DNA of 64,000 bases, from NCBI GenBank assembly GCA_964035575.1, contig OZ037873.1:1054001-1118000 (forward strand). Reading direction: 5' to 3'. A program made the translations under genes and the position numbers. The notes under the pieces are model-generated. The model saw only the letters and a list, made by a program, of their open reading frames with translations. It was not told the origin of the DNA and made no database searches. Position 1 is the stretch's first letter, and each line of letters starts with the position of its first letter. This document shows, in pieces, positions 32,855 through 44,364 of the stretch. This stretch comes from Rhynchopus sp. YZ270_cl-10 (Eukaryota; Euglenozoa; Diplonemea; Diplonemida; Diplonemidae).

Positions 32855-33095
32855 ATGTCCCCCCCAATGAAAACGAAAGGGCCACAAAAGAAGCCGATGG
32901 TGATCTCAAGCACTGAGGAAGTGGATGGAGCCAAGCCGAAGAGCACATCCTTCTTCAGCTTCGCAAAGCAGAGGAAGTACGCGAGTATGTTCAAAAGCAT
33001 TTTTTTTTTCTCAAGATAGTACAGCATTTACCCATTTCCACCCTCACGCAGGCGACTCTGAAGGAAACAGATTTATCAAAGACGATCAATTATAG
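32855..33095 (+). CDS. Short two-exon gene sharing its last exon with the LRR gene
   Basis: Exon 1 32855-32984, intron 32985-33051 (GTATGT...CACGCAG, 67 nt), exon 2 33052-33095. The product is 57 residues: a basic, Ser/Thr-rich start (MKTKGPQKKPM) and a last exon reading DSEGNRFIKDDQL. The final 12 residues are identical to those of the LRMDA-like protein upstream, and the intron phase (1) is the same, so the terminal exon was duplicated together with its acceptor. DNA identity is only partial (for example AAGGACGATCAG against AAAGACGATCAA), which suggests constraint at the protein level. Exon 1 may extend further upstream through another splice; the ATG chosen is the first before the conserved-looking part. 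Confidence 0.6.
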
Positions 33096-33185
33096 CCAGA
33101 ACGACTCACTTCATCACCCTCTAACTAAAGAAAAGGGGGGTTTCGTTCTAATTTCGCTCCAAGCGGGAGAGTAGGGAGCGTCTTT

Positions 33186-33318
33186 CAGATGTAAACCTCG
33201 AAATGGATATAGAGCTTCTCTTCCTCCTGGTTGGGGGGGGGTCCATCCCCCCGGTTATTTGTACACAAGGTACAGTGTTCACGAGCGGGGCTGTTGTATT
33301 TCGAGTCAACAACAACTT
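33186..33318 (+). repeat. SINE-like repeat, long ACACTGTTCACGAG family
   Basis: CAGATGTAAACCTCGAAATGG at the start and ACAGTGTTCACGAGCG plus TTGTATTTCGAGTCAAC at the end match the copies at 19174, 57209 and 57487. The middle is G/C-rich and variable. Confidence 0.7.
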
Positions 33319-33387
33319 TCTCCCTAGTCGGTATAGTGAGTAACCAAAATCAGGTGGCGAGGTAAAAGTCGGGGGGGGGGGGGGGTT

Positions 33388-34429
33388 AGGGGGTGCGATG
33401 AGGCCGTTTTTTCTGTAACACACCCGAAAAAATCATAAAAAGTGTAAAAAAAATCAGTCGAAAACACAAAATCACCCCAGGAAACACATTTGGTGGACTA
33501 TTCCTTACTTTTTGGTGCCTTTTTGGCACTTTCTGGCACTTTCCCCCCCGATTTTTTGACACTTTTTGTCGCATTTTCACCCAATTTCCCCCTTTTCTGA
33601 GGGTATTTGATACAGGGCGATTTATCAAAAAATTCAAAAATTTAAAATAGTCCAAAACAAGAGGAAAAGTGGATTTTTCCAGTCATATGTGTGCACAGAG
33701 TGATTTCCGTGGGGTTTTGGGGCCAAAAGTCCATTTTTCTTTATGTCTTCGCTGAAAATTTTGAATTTTTTTTATACACAAAAACCACATTTTAGCCGGG
33801 AGGAGAAAGTGTTGCAAAAGTGTTGCAAGAGGGGTTTTTGACCTGCAGGCACCAAAATCGACCAAAAAGTGGTCGCAAATATGATTTTCCACCCCTCCTG
33901 GGGTGGGGAGGGTAACTCCTGGGGGTTTTTGTGACCTCTGTGGACCTTTGGGTGGAGTTTTTTGGGTTCTCAGGTACGGAACAAGTCTGGAAACTACTAA
34001 TGTATAGGTGATTTTTAGCGTTGCACCCGACGAAACACCTCTTGGAGACCCAACCTGGACCCCTAAAAGTCACAAAAACCACATAATTCCACCCTGGGAC
34101 CCCATATGAGGGCGAATGGAGTGTTTTTTTGGTGTTTGGAGGGTTTTCTGGGGGCTCGGGAGAGTATTTTCGAAAGTGTTGCATTTCGGCCAAGACGTGT
34201 TACATTTTTGTTACATGTTTTTCGTGATTTTTTCAGAAAAAATGCATTTTTTTTTGGGTAGGAAAGCTCCTGTGGTGATCGTCCGGTATTTTACTGGGAT
34301 ATTTTGCTGGTCCCCAGGCGGATTTGCGGCCAGGTACGCCCTTTTTAGTGGGATTTTTGACCTAAATTTCAAAAAAATGGGTTTGTTACACTAATTCCTT
34401 AAGGATTTCTACTACCGTTGCACCCCCTA
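33388..34429. mobile_element. 1.04-kb TIR element, TAGGGGGTGC ends
   Basis: The left end TAGGGGGTGCGATGAGG and the right end GTTGCACCCCCTA are inverted, with a second inverted pair TGTAAC/GTTACA further in. The interior has no clear protein. It directly abuts the next element, whose ends are also of CCCTAGGGG type. Confidence 0.6.
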
Positions 34430-34430
34430 G

Positions 34431-35630
34431 GGGGGGGGGTAGGGGGTACGACTCCAGCCATTTTTTGCGCACGGAAAATTCATTTGGCATTATCTGGTCA
34501 TCTCCAAGGCAACTGCGGGTGAAAAACACCCTCAGAGTGGGTCACAGGGGGCCTGTGGGTCGAAAAACGACCCAGAAGCCACCCCAGAATACAAAAAAAT
34601 GGAAAAAAATAGTGAAAAAACGGCTTTTTTCACGTTTTGGCCACTTTGGGCAAAATAGCGATTTTTCGAGAAAAAAATCAAAAACCGGGATATTTTTTGA
34701 CATCACAAAGCCTCCTTTGGCACAAATATACCCCAAAAGTGGCCTGTGAGTCCATTCCAACCTGTTTTGGACATATTTGACACTTTTGGAAGTGTTTTTT
34801 TGGTGTTTTTAGGTCAAAAAAATGCCCAAGACGTCCCCAAGACATCCCCAAGACACTTTGCACACCCCCTGTTACGGTCATATTTTTTTCGTTTTTTTGC
34901 CTGAAACCCCCAAAATACCCCTCCCGGACCCCACATAGTCCCGAATATCCATCACACACCCACTCAGAGTGAGTAGAAGCACCCCAAAAAAAATATTTTT
35001 TAAAGCCCTTCAACTTCAACATGGATGCTGCCGAAACTGAAGCACAATTTTAGGGCTTTAAAAAATATTTTTTTTGGGGTGCTTCTACTCACTCTGAGTG
35101 GGTGTGTGATGGATATTCGGGACTATGTGGGGTCCGGGAGGGGTATTTTGGGGGTTTCAGGCAAAAAAACGAAAAAAATATGACCGTAACAGGGGGTGTG
35201 CAAAGTGTCTTGGGGATGTCTTGGGGACGTCTTGGGCATTTTTTTGACCTAAAAACACCAAAAAAACACTTCCAAAAGTGTCAAATATGTCCAAAACAGG
35301 TTGGAATGGACTCACAGGCCACTTTTGGGGTATATTTGTGCCAAAGGAGGCTTTGTGATGTCAAAAAATATCCCGGGTTTTGATTTTTTTCTCGAAAAAT
35401 CGCTATTTTGCCCAAAGTGGCCAAAACGTGAAAAAAGCCGTTTTTTCACTATTTTTTTCCATTTTTTTGTATTCTGGGGTGGCTTCTGGGTCGTTTTTCG
35501 ACCCACAGGCCCCCTGTGACCCACTCTGAGGGTGTTTTTCACCCGCAGTTGCCTTGGAGATGGCCAGATAATGCCAAATGAATTTTCCGTGCGTTTGGTC
35601 CCAGCCAAAATGGCTGGAGTCGTATCCCCT
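34431..35630. mobile_element. Giant foldback element, arms about 580 bp
   Basis: Left arm 34431-35009 and right arm 35051-35630 are inverted copies, almost perfect to the eye, separated by a 41-nt spacer (around CATGGATGCTGCCGAAACTG). Identical ORFs on opposite strands are a by-product. G-runs cap the right end. It is a foldback DNA transposon or a recent inverted duplication of a TIR element. Confidence 0.9.
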
Positions 35631-35655
35631 AGGGGGGGGGGGGGGGGGGGGTTTA

Positions 35656-36227
35656 GGTGACTAAAAGCAAACGAGAGGCTGAAGTGCATCTTTTTGAACT
35701 ATTTTTTTTAAACCCCCTTTTAGGCCCCCCCGTTCCTTTCTGTTCACCGATTGGATAACATTTGTTTGAGTCATTAGGTTTCCTTTTTACGTCTGCTGTT
35801 GTAGGCCCGCACAAAATCGTGCTTTCATCCGGGGCTGGCATCGTACAGTGGGTCAGTCGGAGTCTGCATCAACAACCGCAGTTTATTTTTTAAAAATAAA
35901 TCAAATCCTTTTCGTTGATAGTTAACGTCTCTAACCCTTTGCTCGGATATGCATCCAACAGGTTTGTGCATTCGACTGCGCGTTTCTTTTATAAGCTGAC
36001 CAAGCTCCGCGAGGCTTAGTATCATTTCAGCATTTTTTCTTTCTTTCCCCCCCCATCCCAGTTTTATGTGTACCACCCTTGCCAGAAGGATTCCTTTCTG
36101 CTCAGAGGTAGTCCAGAACTGTACCCCCTTTTTTTTTTTGATCATCTTTCTTTTGTTTTCCAAAATATTAAAAATAAATGACATCAATTTCCCTTGGTGA
36201 CTAAGCACGAGAGGCTTAGGATCATCT
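35656..36227 (+). repeat. Three GCTTAG-type hairpin repeats
   Basis: Copies at 35656-35692 (AACGAGAG loop, preceded by TTTAG), 35995-36029 (CCGCGAG loop) and 36196-36227 (canonical: CTAAGC, ACGAGAG, GCTTAG, ATCATC). Between the first two lies the second copy of the 9266 repeat (35819-35886). Confidence 0.7.
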
Positions 36228-37177
36228 TATAAACTTTTCTTTCTTTTTTTTTTTTTTTCCTTTTTCTCTTCACGTGGGTCCATTCTATCTTCTCGGTATT
36301 TAAAAAAACTTCGTTTTTAACACGTGACCAAAAAAGGGGGGGGAGTGCCCTCCGATTACTCTCCCTTTTCCTTCCTCTCCTTATACCATGTACCCCCTTA
36401 TTCGCTATCAGTGCGTTCCCCCCCTCCCCTAACGCTAAGTGTTGGAGTGTCAGATGTGGGGGGGGGGGGGGAGGAACACACGGACCCCCTCCCCGAGAGG
36501 TCTTCATTTCTTCCTTCAAGGCTATGTGGCAATCAACGCTGGTTTTAAAGGTAAGTATTACCTTAACGTAGCTTAACTTCGCGGGTAGGTGTCATGAGTA
36601 TGTATTTTATGGTTTTGTGATGTGATTGAAGACTATGTGAAGCACTATTCATGTCACGACTTTTAAGAGTTTTTTTTTTGTCCATTCCGTTTTGAACGTG
36701 GTGTTCCCCTTCCAGGGGGGCTGTTTGCATTTGTAATACAGCGTGTGTTTAGTTGTGATGTGTCTTTTCTTTTCTTTATGCATTATTGAATCCAGCTTTT
36801 CAAGTTGGGTCAACCACATAAGGGATTAGTACCATGTTTTACCCTTGCCAAACGTTCTCTTTCATTTTGATCCTCTAAAAAAGGGGTTTTTTTTAGCAAC
36901 TTTCACTTTTAGCATTCCCCAGTCGAGCACAACGTTATTTTTATTCATAACAAAATCAGTGTTACATCTTGAACGCCTTTTTTTGTATGTATTCTTTTAA
37001 AAAGTGTTACTTTTCCCTCGCCAAGCTATCCGATTCGTTCTTCGTTAAGTAGGAAAATCCAAAAAAAAAAAAAAAAAAGAATCAACTCGCCCCCACCCCT
37101 CCCGCCCTTTTTTTATACCCAACCATCACTTTTCTATCAAAAAATCAACTATCGCATCAGACTTGGAGGTGGGGTCA

Positions 37178-37252
37178 AACACACACACACACGCACACAC
37201 ACACACACACGCACACGCACACACACACACACACACACACGCACACACACAG
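37178..37252 (+). repeat. CA/GC microsatellite ending in an AG acceptor
   Basis: About 75 bp of (CA)n with GCAC interruptions ends in CACACAG, 3 nt before the receptor ATG. It probably doubles as the pyrimidine-poor acceptor region of the gene. Confidence 0.8.
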
Positions 37253-37255
37253 CAA

Positions 37256-40200
37256 ATGAGTTTGTTGGGCCCTCTCCTTGGGCTCTGTTTGGCAGGCGAG
37301 CCGCAGTGTCCTTTGGCTAGAACTGGATGTGGACAGAGGATTCAGAATGGGATTTTCAGTTCAGCATTGGCGAACATGCGTGACCTCCACGGCAAACGAG
37401 ACCGCGGTATACTCGTCGAGGAGGACCTCTCTGACCAGCTCCGCAACTCGGTCTGCTCCCTCGAGAACTGGCTAGCGTACGACCAATGCGATTCGTACTG
37501 CCCGATCCGCCTCGTTGTAACCTCCCCCCCTGAGTACAAAATGGACGTCTGCCTCACGGACAGCGAATACAAGCCCTACGTCCACTCCCAGCACATCGAC
37601 GTCGAGCACCCCCTTCACAACAAAACCTTCGAGATCTTTGCACTCCAGAAGCGTAAGGGGTGCGACGTCTCCGAGTATTCCGCTGCGGAGAACAAGATTG
37701 TTGTGGGGTACGGCAATTATGGGGGGTGCAAGGCACACGAGATGGCGCTGTTTGCGAAGCAAAACCGGGCAGCTCTGTCCCTGGACATAGACGACTACCT
37801 TGACAACACTATCACCAAGATCGGGGCACCGTCCTACTGGCGTGACGGTACCGGGACACTTCTAGCGGACCACCCCGTCCTCCGCATGCCCGCTCAGTAC
37901 GGCAACGTCATCACCGACGCAGTCCTCAACAACGTGACCCTGCACGGCAAGGTGGTGCTCAACTGCGACCCTCTCCCCGCAGTCACCGTGACCGCCAGCA
38001 ACCGCGAGGTCTGCCCAGACCACCGTCTCAGCTTCGCCTGCGCCAACCAAACGCTAGAACAGAACCGAATGTGCAGACACTGCGCCGCCATGCTCTCCTT
38101 CGCAGGGCTGAGTACCGAGTTCTGCCTGATTGGGAACAATTTGCAGCCGCGGGCAGCATCGAGTCTGCTCCTCAAGAAGAACCCCGCGCCCATGAGCGCG
38201 CCTGCAGGGGAAGTGGTCTACCTTTCGAACCTGCCGGAGGTTGCGAGGGACATCTGCATTACGTCATTTGATGGTGCAGGCTTAGCAGGCAAGATTGTTA
38301 TTATTCCAGAGCAGGTGCGTAACTGCCGGGCCTTCTCCCTTGTACAGAGTGCACACAGAAACAGCATCAAGGCGATCATCTTCATAACCAAGCCGGGCAG
38401 TTCCTCATCCCTTCTCGTCGAAGGCCCCAGTCAGTTCACAGATGTTGCCGTGCATACTCTGGTTAAAGAGCACCAAGCAGCGTTTCTGATTAATGTGACA
38501 TCCTTGCCTGGTGTGGTACGGCATGGGACCATAGGTTGGGCGCTGCCCGACGCAGTGTTTTCATTGGATATGTCGGTGTCCATGGCGGCCTTCCAGGATG
38601 TGCTTGCCCCTGCAGAGGAGGAGGTGGAGGTGAGCATCGAGACAGCGCCGTTGGCGATTTGTATTGTGTTGATGGTCGTGGAGCTGGTGGTGATCGTTGC
38701 CCTAGTGTACCATGGGTGGCAGTCGCGCAGGAGAGAGGAAGAGGAGTCGTACGCCGGGGAGGATAAAGGCAAGTCGGTGCCCTTGGGTGTGGCGTCCACG
38801 GGGTTGAGTCTGAGTCTGCTCCTCGCCACGGCGGTGGTGGCGTTCGTGCTTGCCTACGCGGCAGGGCAGAGCTCGACCGACATCGCCATCAAAGATGGCC
38901 AGGCCGCAACAGACCAAACATATTTCGTGTCCACAGCGAACGCAGCGGAGCTCTCCGTCGAGTATAAGCACGCAGTGACGGATGGTGTGAAGGTCTCGTG
39001 TGAGAAGATCCTGGATCAGGTATGCATTTGTACACTAAAACCCCGGGGGAGGGGGAGGGAGTAAAATTCTGCACAAACCCACAGATGGAAACGATGATGC
39101 ACGCTGTGTCTTCTCTGTATCGTAATATAGATGGCACTTGGGCGACGTTCGATGCAGCACACTTGGGCCTTGTGCAGCTTGGCATCCGCACTTTGGATAC
39201 TGGGGTCCAGGCACAAATCCTCACGACAAACGGCTTCTACGCGAATCACTTCATGAAGACGGACGACCGCCCGGACAGCTCACGCAACGACGGCATCGTC
39301 GGCACCGTTGCCGAACGCAACAACGGCTACGGCTACGGCACGAACGTCTACTTCTATGACGGCTGGAGCCGCAGCCTCTGGCAGTACGACTACAACAGCC
39401 CCTTCCTCTACAATGTCACCAACACCATCGGGGGCTACTTCGGCAACCCTATCGAGGCTGCGTCCTCCATTTCCGAAGGCTTCTCCCAATACCACATCAC
39501 AAAACGGTCTTGGCCTGTGGCCGACTTCACGACCATACACCCCCTCACTTTGATCAGCCCTGTTATGAACCAGTATGGCACCTTCGTTGGTGCAGTGGAG
39601 GTACGCGTGGAGGTCGCCCGCCTCCTCGCCACTGCGCTGAACTCGGAGATGGGCGAACGCAAAACAACCGGGTTGAAGCTCTTCCTTGTTGACACAGAGG
39701 ACTACACTGTGCTTTCCACAGCGGACCGCTGGGGACAGCTCTACCACGTCGTAAAAGACGTGCTCCTCCCGGAACTGCAGCTCACTGAGTACGACCTTTA
39801 CACCAGCCTGCTCCTCAAGACTGACGAAATCAAAGATCATGGTGTCCGCTCCTATTTCAAGTACATCAATGAAACCAATGGGTGGATCGGACAAGAAGGC
39901 GCCTTTGAACAGAAAGAACACTGGACATACGTCAACCAACACTACATGGACCTTCAGGTCTCGGGGACCGGGGTGACGGATGTGTCTGGGCAAGGTGTTG
40001 GGGCGGAGCTGTCCTGCACGACGCCGGGAGGGTGCATTGTCAAGGACAACGTCTTGAGGAAGGATGTGATGCAGTTCGATGGGTCGACCGTGCTGTATGC
40101 GTACCGCAATCTCACAGTGAGCAACCCACGTGTCGCAGCGACACGCATCTCCACCCCAGACCACCCTTGGGTGTGGGACTCCAGCCGGCAAGAATACCGC

Positions 40201-42553
40201 GAAACAATTAAATTCTCAGACGGGACGGAGTGTGTTTCACTCCGCGACTACTCGTCAGACGGCTCTTACCAAAAGAAGTGTCTCCTCCTCCCAACCATAG
40301 AAGACGGGAGAGATTCATACACCATCAGCATACGCATCAGACCTGATGTAGCCTACACTGAGAGCTACCCTCTGGCGAGCACACCGCGTCTTTTCTCAGA
40401 CACCCTACAAGGAGAAGCGAATGTACGGATTTTCGGAAACGGGCAGTTTTTTGTTAACATCATACGCACAGGGTGCAGCACAAAGGCGATTCCCGGTGGG
40501 CCCCCCGTTGGCAAATGGACTACACTCACCTTTGTGATGGAGTACAACATTGCCAATGGGATACGCCACTGTGCTGCCTACCTAGATGGGGTGTTGCACG
40601 ACCGCCAGCTCCTAGAGGAAACCTACCATACGCAAGCCCGGTACACGCCATTGTACATCGGACGGTTCTTTAAGGGGAGGATGGACAGTGTCGCCGTTAT
40701 AGCGCATGAGCTTAACGAGAAGGAGATACGTACACTGTACGAGACACACAAAGTGGTGGAGGAAGTGGAACATAAGGAGTGGTTCTACTCCACGGTGCTG
40801 TTGGACCTGAACGACCGGTGGGTCAGAGACGGCATCAAATGGTCGTTGTCCACTATCCTGCCGAGAGCGGAGATTATGGAGAAGATTGACCAGAACAACA
40901 TCAAGGTGAGAGCAAAGCTCCGCGCGCAAACCGAGCACACCGCAAACCAGCTGCAACGCGACACAGAGGTCGCTGTTCTCGTCCTTACCGTCATTGCGCT
41001 CTTCTCTGTCATCATCTTCCTTGTCTTCAACCATCTTCTTACCCGCCCATTCGCCAACTACGCTACCCTCATGAACGACGCAGCAGTCATGAACATCGAC
41101 GAACTGCCCGCAGGCGAATCCTTCATCAGCGAACTTCGTACCATGAACAAGGCAATGACGCTTATGTTGGCGAACCTGAAGGAGTACAAATCGTACATGC
41201 CGCAGACTCTGCAGTTTGGCTTGACCACAGATGGGGAACTGAGCGACCACGCTTCCAAGATGTCGCATTCAGGCGGCAAAGCTGATACCGCAACCATCGC
41301 AAGCGGCCACGAGGAATCCAAATCGTGGTCAGGTAAGCGCGGAAACGCCTTCGACCGCACGACACTAACCTGCGCACTCACGAAGAAGCGCTTTGCGTTG
41401 GCTTCCCTCAACATCTGCAACTGGCACGAACGGATCGACACCTGCCAGGAAATGAACGTCATCACCTTGCACGAACAGGTCGTCACAGAGTTTATGACGA
41501 TCTTCACTCAGTGCAAGGGTGTGCCCGAGGTCTTTTCTGGCGACCGTTTTATTTGCTCATTTAACGCTGCGAAGCTGGCCTCAAACTGCAAGGTGGCTGC
41601 GACCACAAGCTGTGTACTGCTCAGAGACAACCTGAAGAAGACGGTTGCGTTCGACATTTCTGGCGGTGTCGTGGCCGCAGAGGGGCGGGTGGGGAATATG
41701 GGCAACGCCATGATGAAGCGGTATTCCTTTGTGACAAAGTCGTACGCCTGGGCAATTGCGTTGGAGCGTTTTGCACGCAGTAAGTGCTGTTCGATTCTTG
41801 TAGACCACATGGTGCTAGAGGAGGCAACACACACCTTCAAAATGAAGATTGTCGACATGGTGCTGTTCAAGAAGTACAACTCCAACTCCATGAAAGTATC
41901 AGAGGTAGTTTCGGCGAAGGAGATGAAGGGCGACGAATGGATGTACGAGATGGAGGCTGCTGCAAAGGGAGATGTCTACGTGCAGTGGAACTCCTGGGCA
42001 GTGGCGCTCATGGATGGGTTTATTGAGGTATGCGCGGGGAAAAACATCCCTCCCCACTGCCCCCCTAATACAATCAAGAAATCAGAAGAATCTTTGATCA
42101 GTGTGTAGGGACACAATCAAAAAACTTTTCTGTGAGATAAGTGGTGTCGTGTTTACAGTCGCTCTCACCAAAAACAATTTCGGGCGCACTCAGATACGTT
42201 TTCATTTCCTCCTACAACCTTTTGCAAGGCAGTTGTCTCAAAAATAGCGGGGTGACTACACGATGTCTCTGTTTCCCCCAAGCCTTACTCAAAACAAATT
42301 GCCACCCACGAGTAGCAATAACACACACACCAAAACAAACGACTGATGAATAAGCCAAATAATAATTTAATCAGACTACACGTTGTCAATTTCTCAATTT
42401 CTCAAGTTTAAAAAACACACACACACCCAACAGAAAAGCGTTGAGTATAAAGAGGCCGCACTCCAAATTGACGACTCCTCTGAAGTCTCGAGCAAGCTCC
42501 AGAAAATCACGCAAGAAAACGCATTTACCCCTTCAGTGATATCTTTCCACTAG
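37256..42553 (+). CDS. Receptor with PA-like, Cache, LamG-like and degenerate cyclase domains, three exons
   Basis: Exons 37256-39019, 39085-42027 and 42434-42553; introns GTATGC...CCACAG (65 nt) and GTATGC...CAACAG (406 nt), both in phase 0. The joined product has 1608 residues. A short hydrophobic start (MSLLGPLLGLCLAG) may be a signal peptide. Residues 30-430 hold Cys-rich and two PA-like segments (GKIVIIPEQVRNCRAF...KAIIFITKPG). Two TM helices lie near 465-485 and 515-540. A dCache sensor spans exons 1 and 2 (about 545-800), a LamG-like jelly roll about 1000-1150, and a further TM with HAMP-like linker about 1245-1300. The C-terminal region (1350-1530) is class III cyclase-like (VFSGDRFICSF, AFDISGGVVAAEGRVGNMG). 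The first metal-binding Asp is not visible (ASLNICNW), so it may be inactive. Retaining intron 2 would end the protein at 42108. Confidence 0.85.
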
Positions 42554-44202
42554 TGTGCCGGAATAAATGAGTATTTTTTTTTTATTTTGTGGCGAATCTC
42601 TGCCTGCTTTGTTTTTACACAACAGAGAACTTCAAGCTACGACGATGTGAGAGAAGACGAAGGGTGCCCTAGTATGAAAGCTGTGGTCGCTCCTACGAAA
42701 CTTTTCTTGCAAAGATGTGTTGTGCACAAAAAGACATCATTTTCAAGTTTTTTTTTTTTTTTTTTTTTTTTTTTGTATCTGTTTCCCAACACGCTACAAA
42801 TAAAGCACTCATACTGAATCATGTTCGAACCTAAATTATTTCCCGGTGCACCGGTCATGTGCCGGAATGTATTTCAAATTATTTTTCGGTGGGGGTTTTT
42901 TGCATAGCAAAGCGCCTTCCAGTCACTCAACTATTTTTTTTTTTTTTAAATTTTTGGTGGTCACTCGATTTTCCGGTATTTCTTACGTGACTTTGCATAT
43001 TTCTTTTTTTGAACTCGACTTCATCTTTTTGTTGGCGCTGCTTTTTTGGTAAACTAAAACCAAAAAAAAAGCAAAATAATAAAAACAACAAAGACGGGAT
43101 CGGGTGGTTTAAAGGCCCGAGGATTTTCTTCGGCGATTAGTTGATATTAATGTAAAGTATCCTCGCCTTCCTAACGATGGCATTGGGTACAGGAACAATC
43201 TCTTGATAGTGTCGATGCGACAAAAAGGGAAAAAAGAGAAATGAAGAAAAAAAAAGTACGCATCACTTGCGGTAAACGCCACGTTGTCAAATTGTATGAA
43301 AGAAAGAGAGAGAGAACAGTGAGTGGCCTGTACTGTGCACAAAAGATGGTCTGCGTTGTGGGACACTCTCTAGCACACCGGGGGGGGTGCTTGTGTTCCC
43401 TTGAAGAAATAGAAGTTAAGGACTGCAGCGGCATATTTCTCTTGACCGGTAAAAAATATATGTGAAAAATGTTAGTTACCACATCACCATCAGGTCTGGG
43501 GTTGGCGGAAATGGAAATATTCGCTAAATCTTGTGTCCTGCTGGGATGGAGGGGGGGAGGTTTTTTTTGTTCTTTTGATGTGTGGTCCATGGCGTGTGCT
43601 CATATTTCATCAAAATTTTTCTTTGGGTTCTTTTGACATTGTGTGTGCAGAGAGCGGTGGTGTTCATCTTTGGTTTTTTTCTCTTCAATGGTGCTTTCGG
43701 AAGTCGGTCGACGACCTGTCAACGACCTGTCAATATCGACCCCTCCCGGAGCATCATTCAAGTTTCTTTTCTTTTTTCTTCTTTTTTCAGTCTTTTCACT
43801 TCTATTCAGTAGAATGGTTAGTATATGAAACAACTTTTTTCAGTGTTTTCAGTCGTTCCTCAAGAGGTGTCTGCATTAACTTTACTTGTTTTTCAGGTGA
43901 CTTAAGCTCAGAGAGACTTAGGTTCATTTTTTTTTTTGAAGTTATTCTTTTCTTTCAGTGCCTCCCCCCTTTCGCGGTTTGATAGCCAATCAGAGACCCG
44001 CTAATAGGCCTTCTTCTTTTTCTTTCCTTCTTTCCCCCCCTCCCTTCGTTTTGCCATTGAGTTTTCAAAGACACATATTTTTTTGCTGGCCCCTTTCCTC
44101 TTCGTGGGGATTTTTTTATTGACAATAAATGCGGATCTGAACTGTCTTTATCGCAAAGTTTCTTTCGTACCGAATTGTCCAAAAGTCACAACTGGGGGGG
44201 TA
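42554..44202. other. Intergenic T-rich region
   Basis: It has long T-tracts, a hairpin at 43897-43927 preceded by TTTTTCAG, and a TTCTATTCAGTAGAA hairpin at 43798-43835 that recurs near 10999. Nothing coding is supported. Confidence 0.5.
43897..43927 (+). repeat. Hairpin repeat directly after TTTTTCAG
   Basis: TTGTTTTTCAG is followed at once by GTGACTTAAGCTCAGAGAG and ACTTAGGTTCAT. The AG/GT junction recalls recursive splice points. Confidence 0.6.
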
Positions 44203-44364
44203 CACGACGTTGAAGTAAATGACTTTACTTGTGGTTTTACATGTAATTTTACTGTGAAAATAGTTTACTTGTGGCACACGTTAAAACATAAGCGTACAGC
44301 TTAAACACAAGTAAAAAAAATGACATGTAAAACCACAAGTAAAGTAATTTACTTCAACGTCGTG
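44203..44364. mobile_element. MITE, CACGACG family, TA-flanked
   Basis: The ends CACGACGTTGAAGTAAATGA and its inverted copy are flanked by TA (44201-44202, 44365-44366). The interior is built from ACATGTAAA/ACTTGTG repeats. Same family as 55014-55249. Confidence 0.85.

Larger units (their letters stand above)
33096..37252. other. Transposon- and hairpin-rich intergenic region
   Basis: Contents: a SINE-like repeat (33186-33318), a TIR element (33388-34429), a large foldback (34431-35630), hairpins at 35656-35692, 35995-36029 and 36196-36227, a dispersed repeat (35819-35886), and a CA/GC-rich microsatellite directly before the receptor gene. No gene is supported. Confidence 0.65.

Noticed and set aside
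33274-33320. tRNA gene suggested by TTTCGAGTC
   Set aside because: Only a weak B-box-like sequence; no acceptor stem, anticodon arm or A box could be found.
34465-35689. Matching ORFs on opposite strands around 34.5-35.7 kb
   Set aside because: They are the two arms of one palindrome; composition is Lys/Phe-rich and not protein-like.
37163-37255. Upstream start of the receptor with a His/Thr tract
   Set aside because: There is no ATG there (the codon is TTG) and the tract is a translated CA microsatellite; ATG 37256 is preceded by an AG acceptor.
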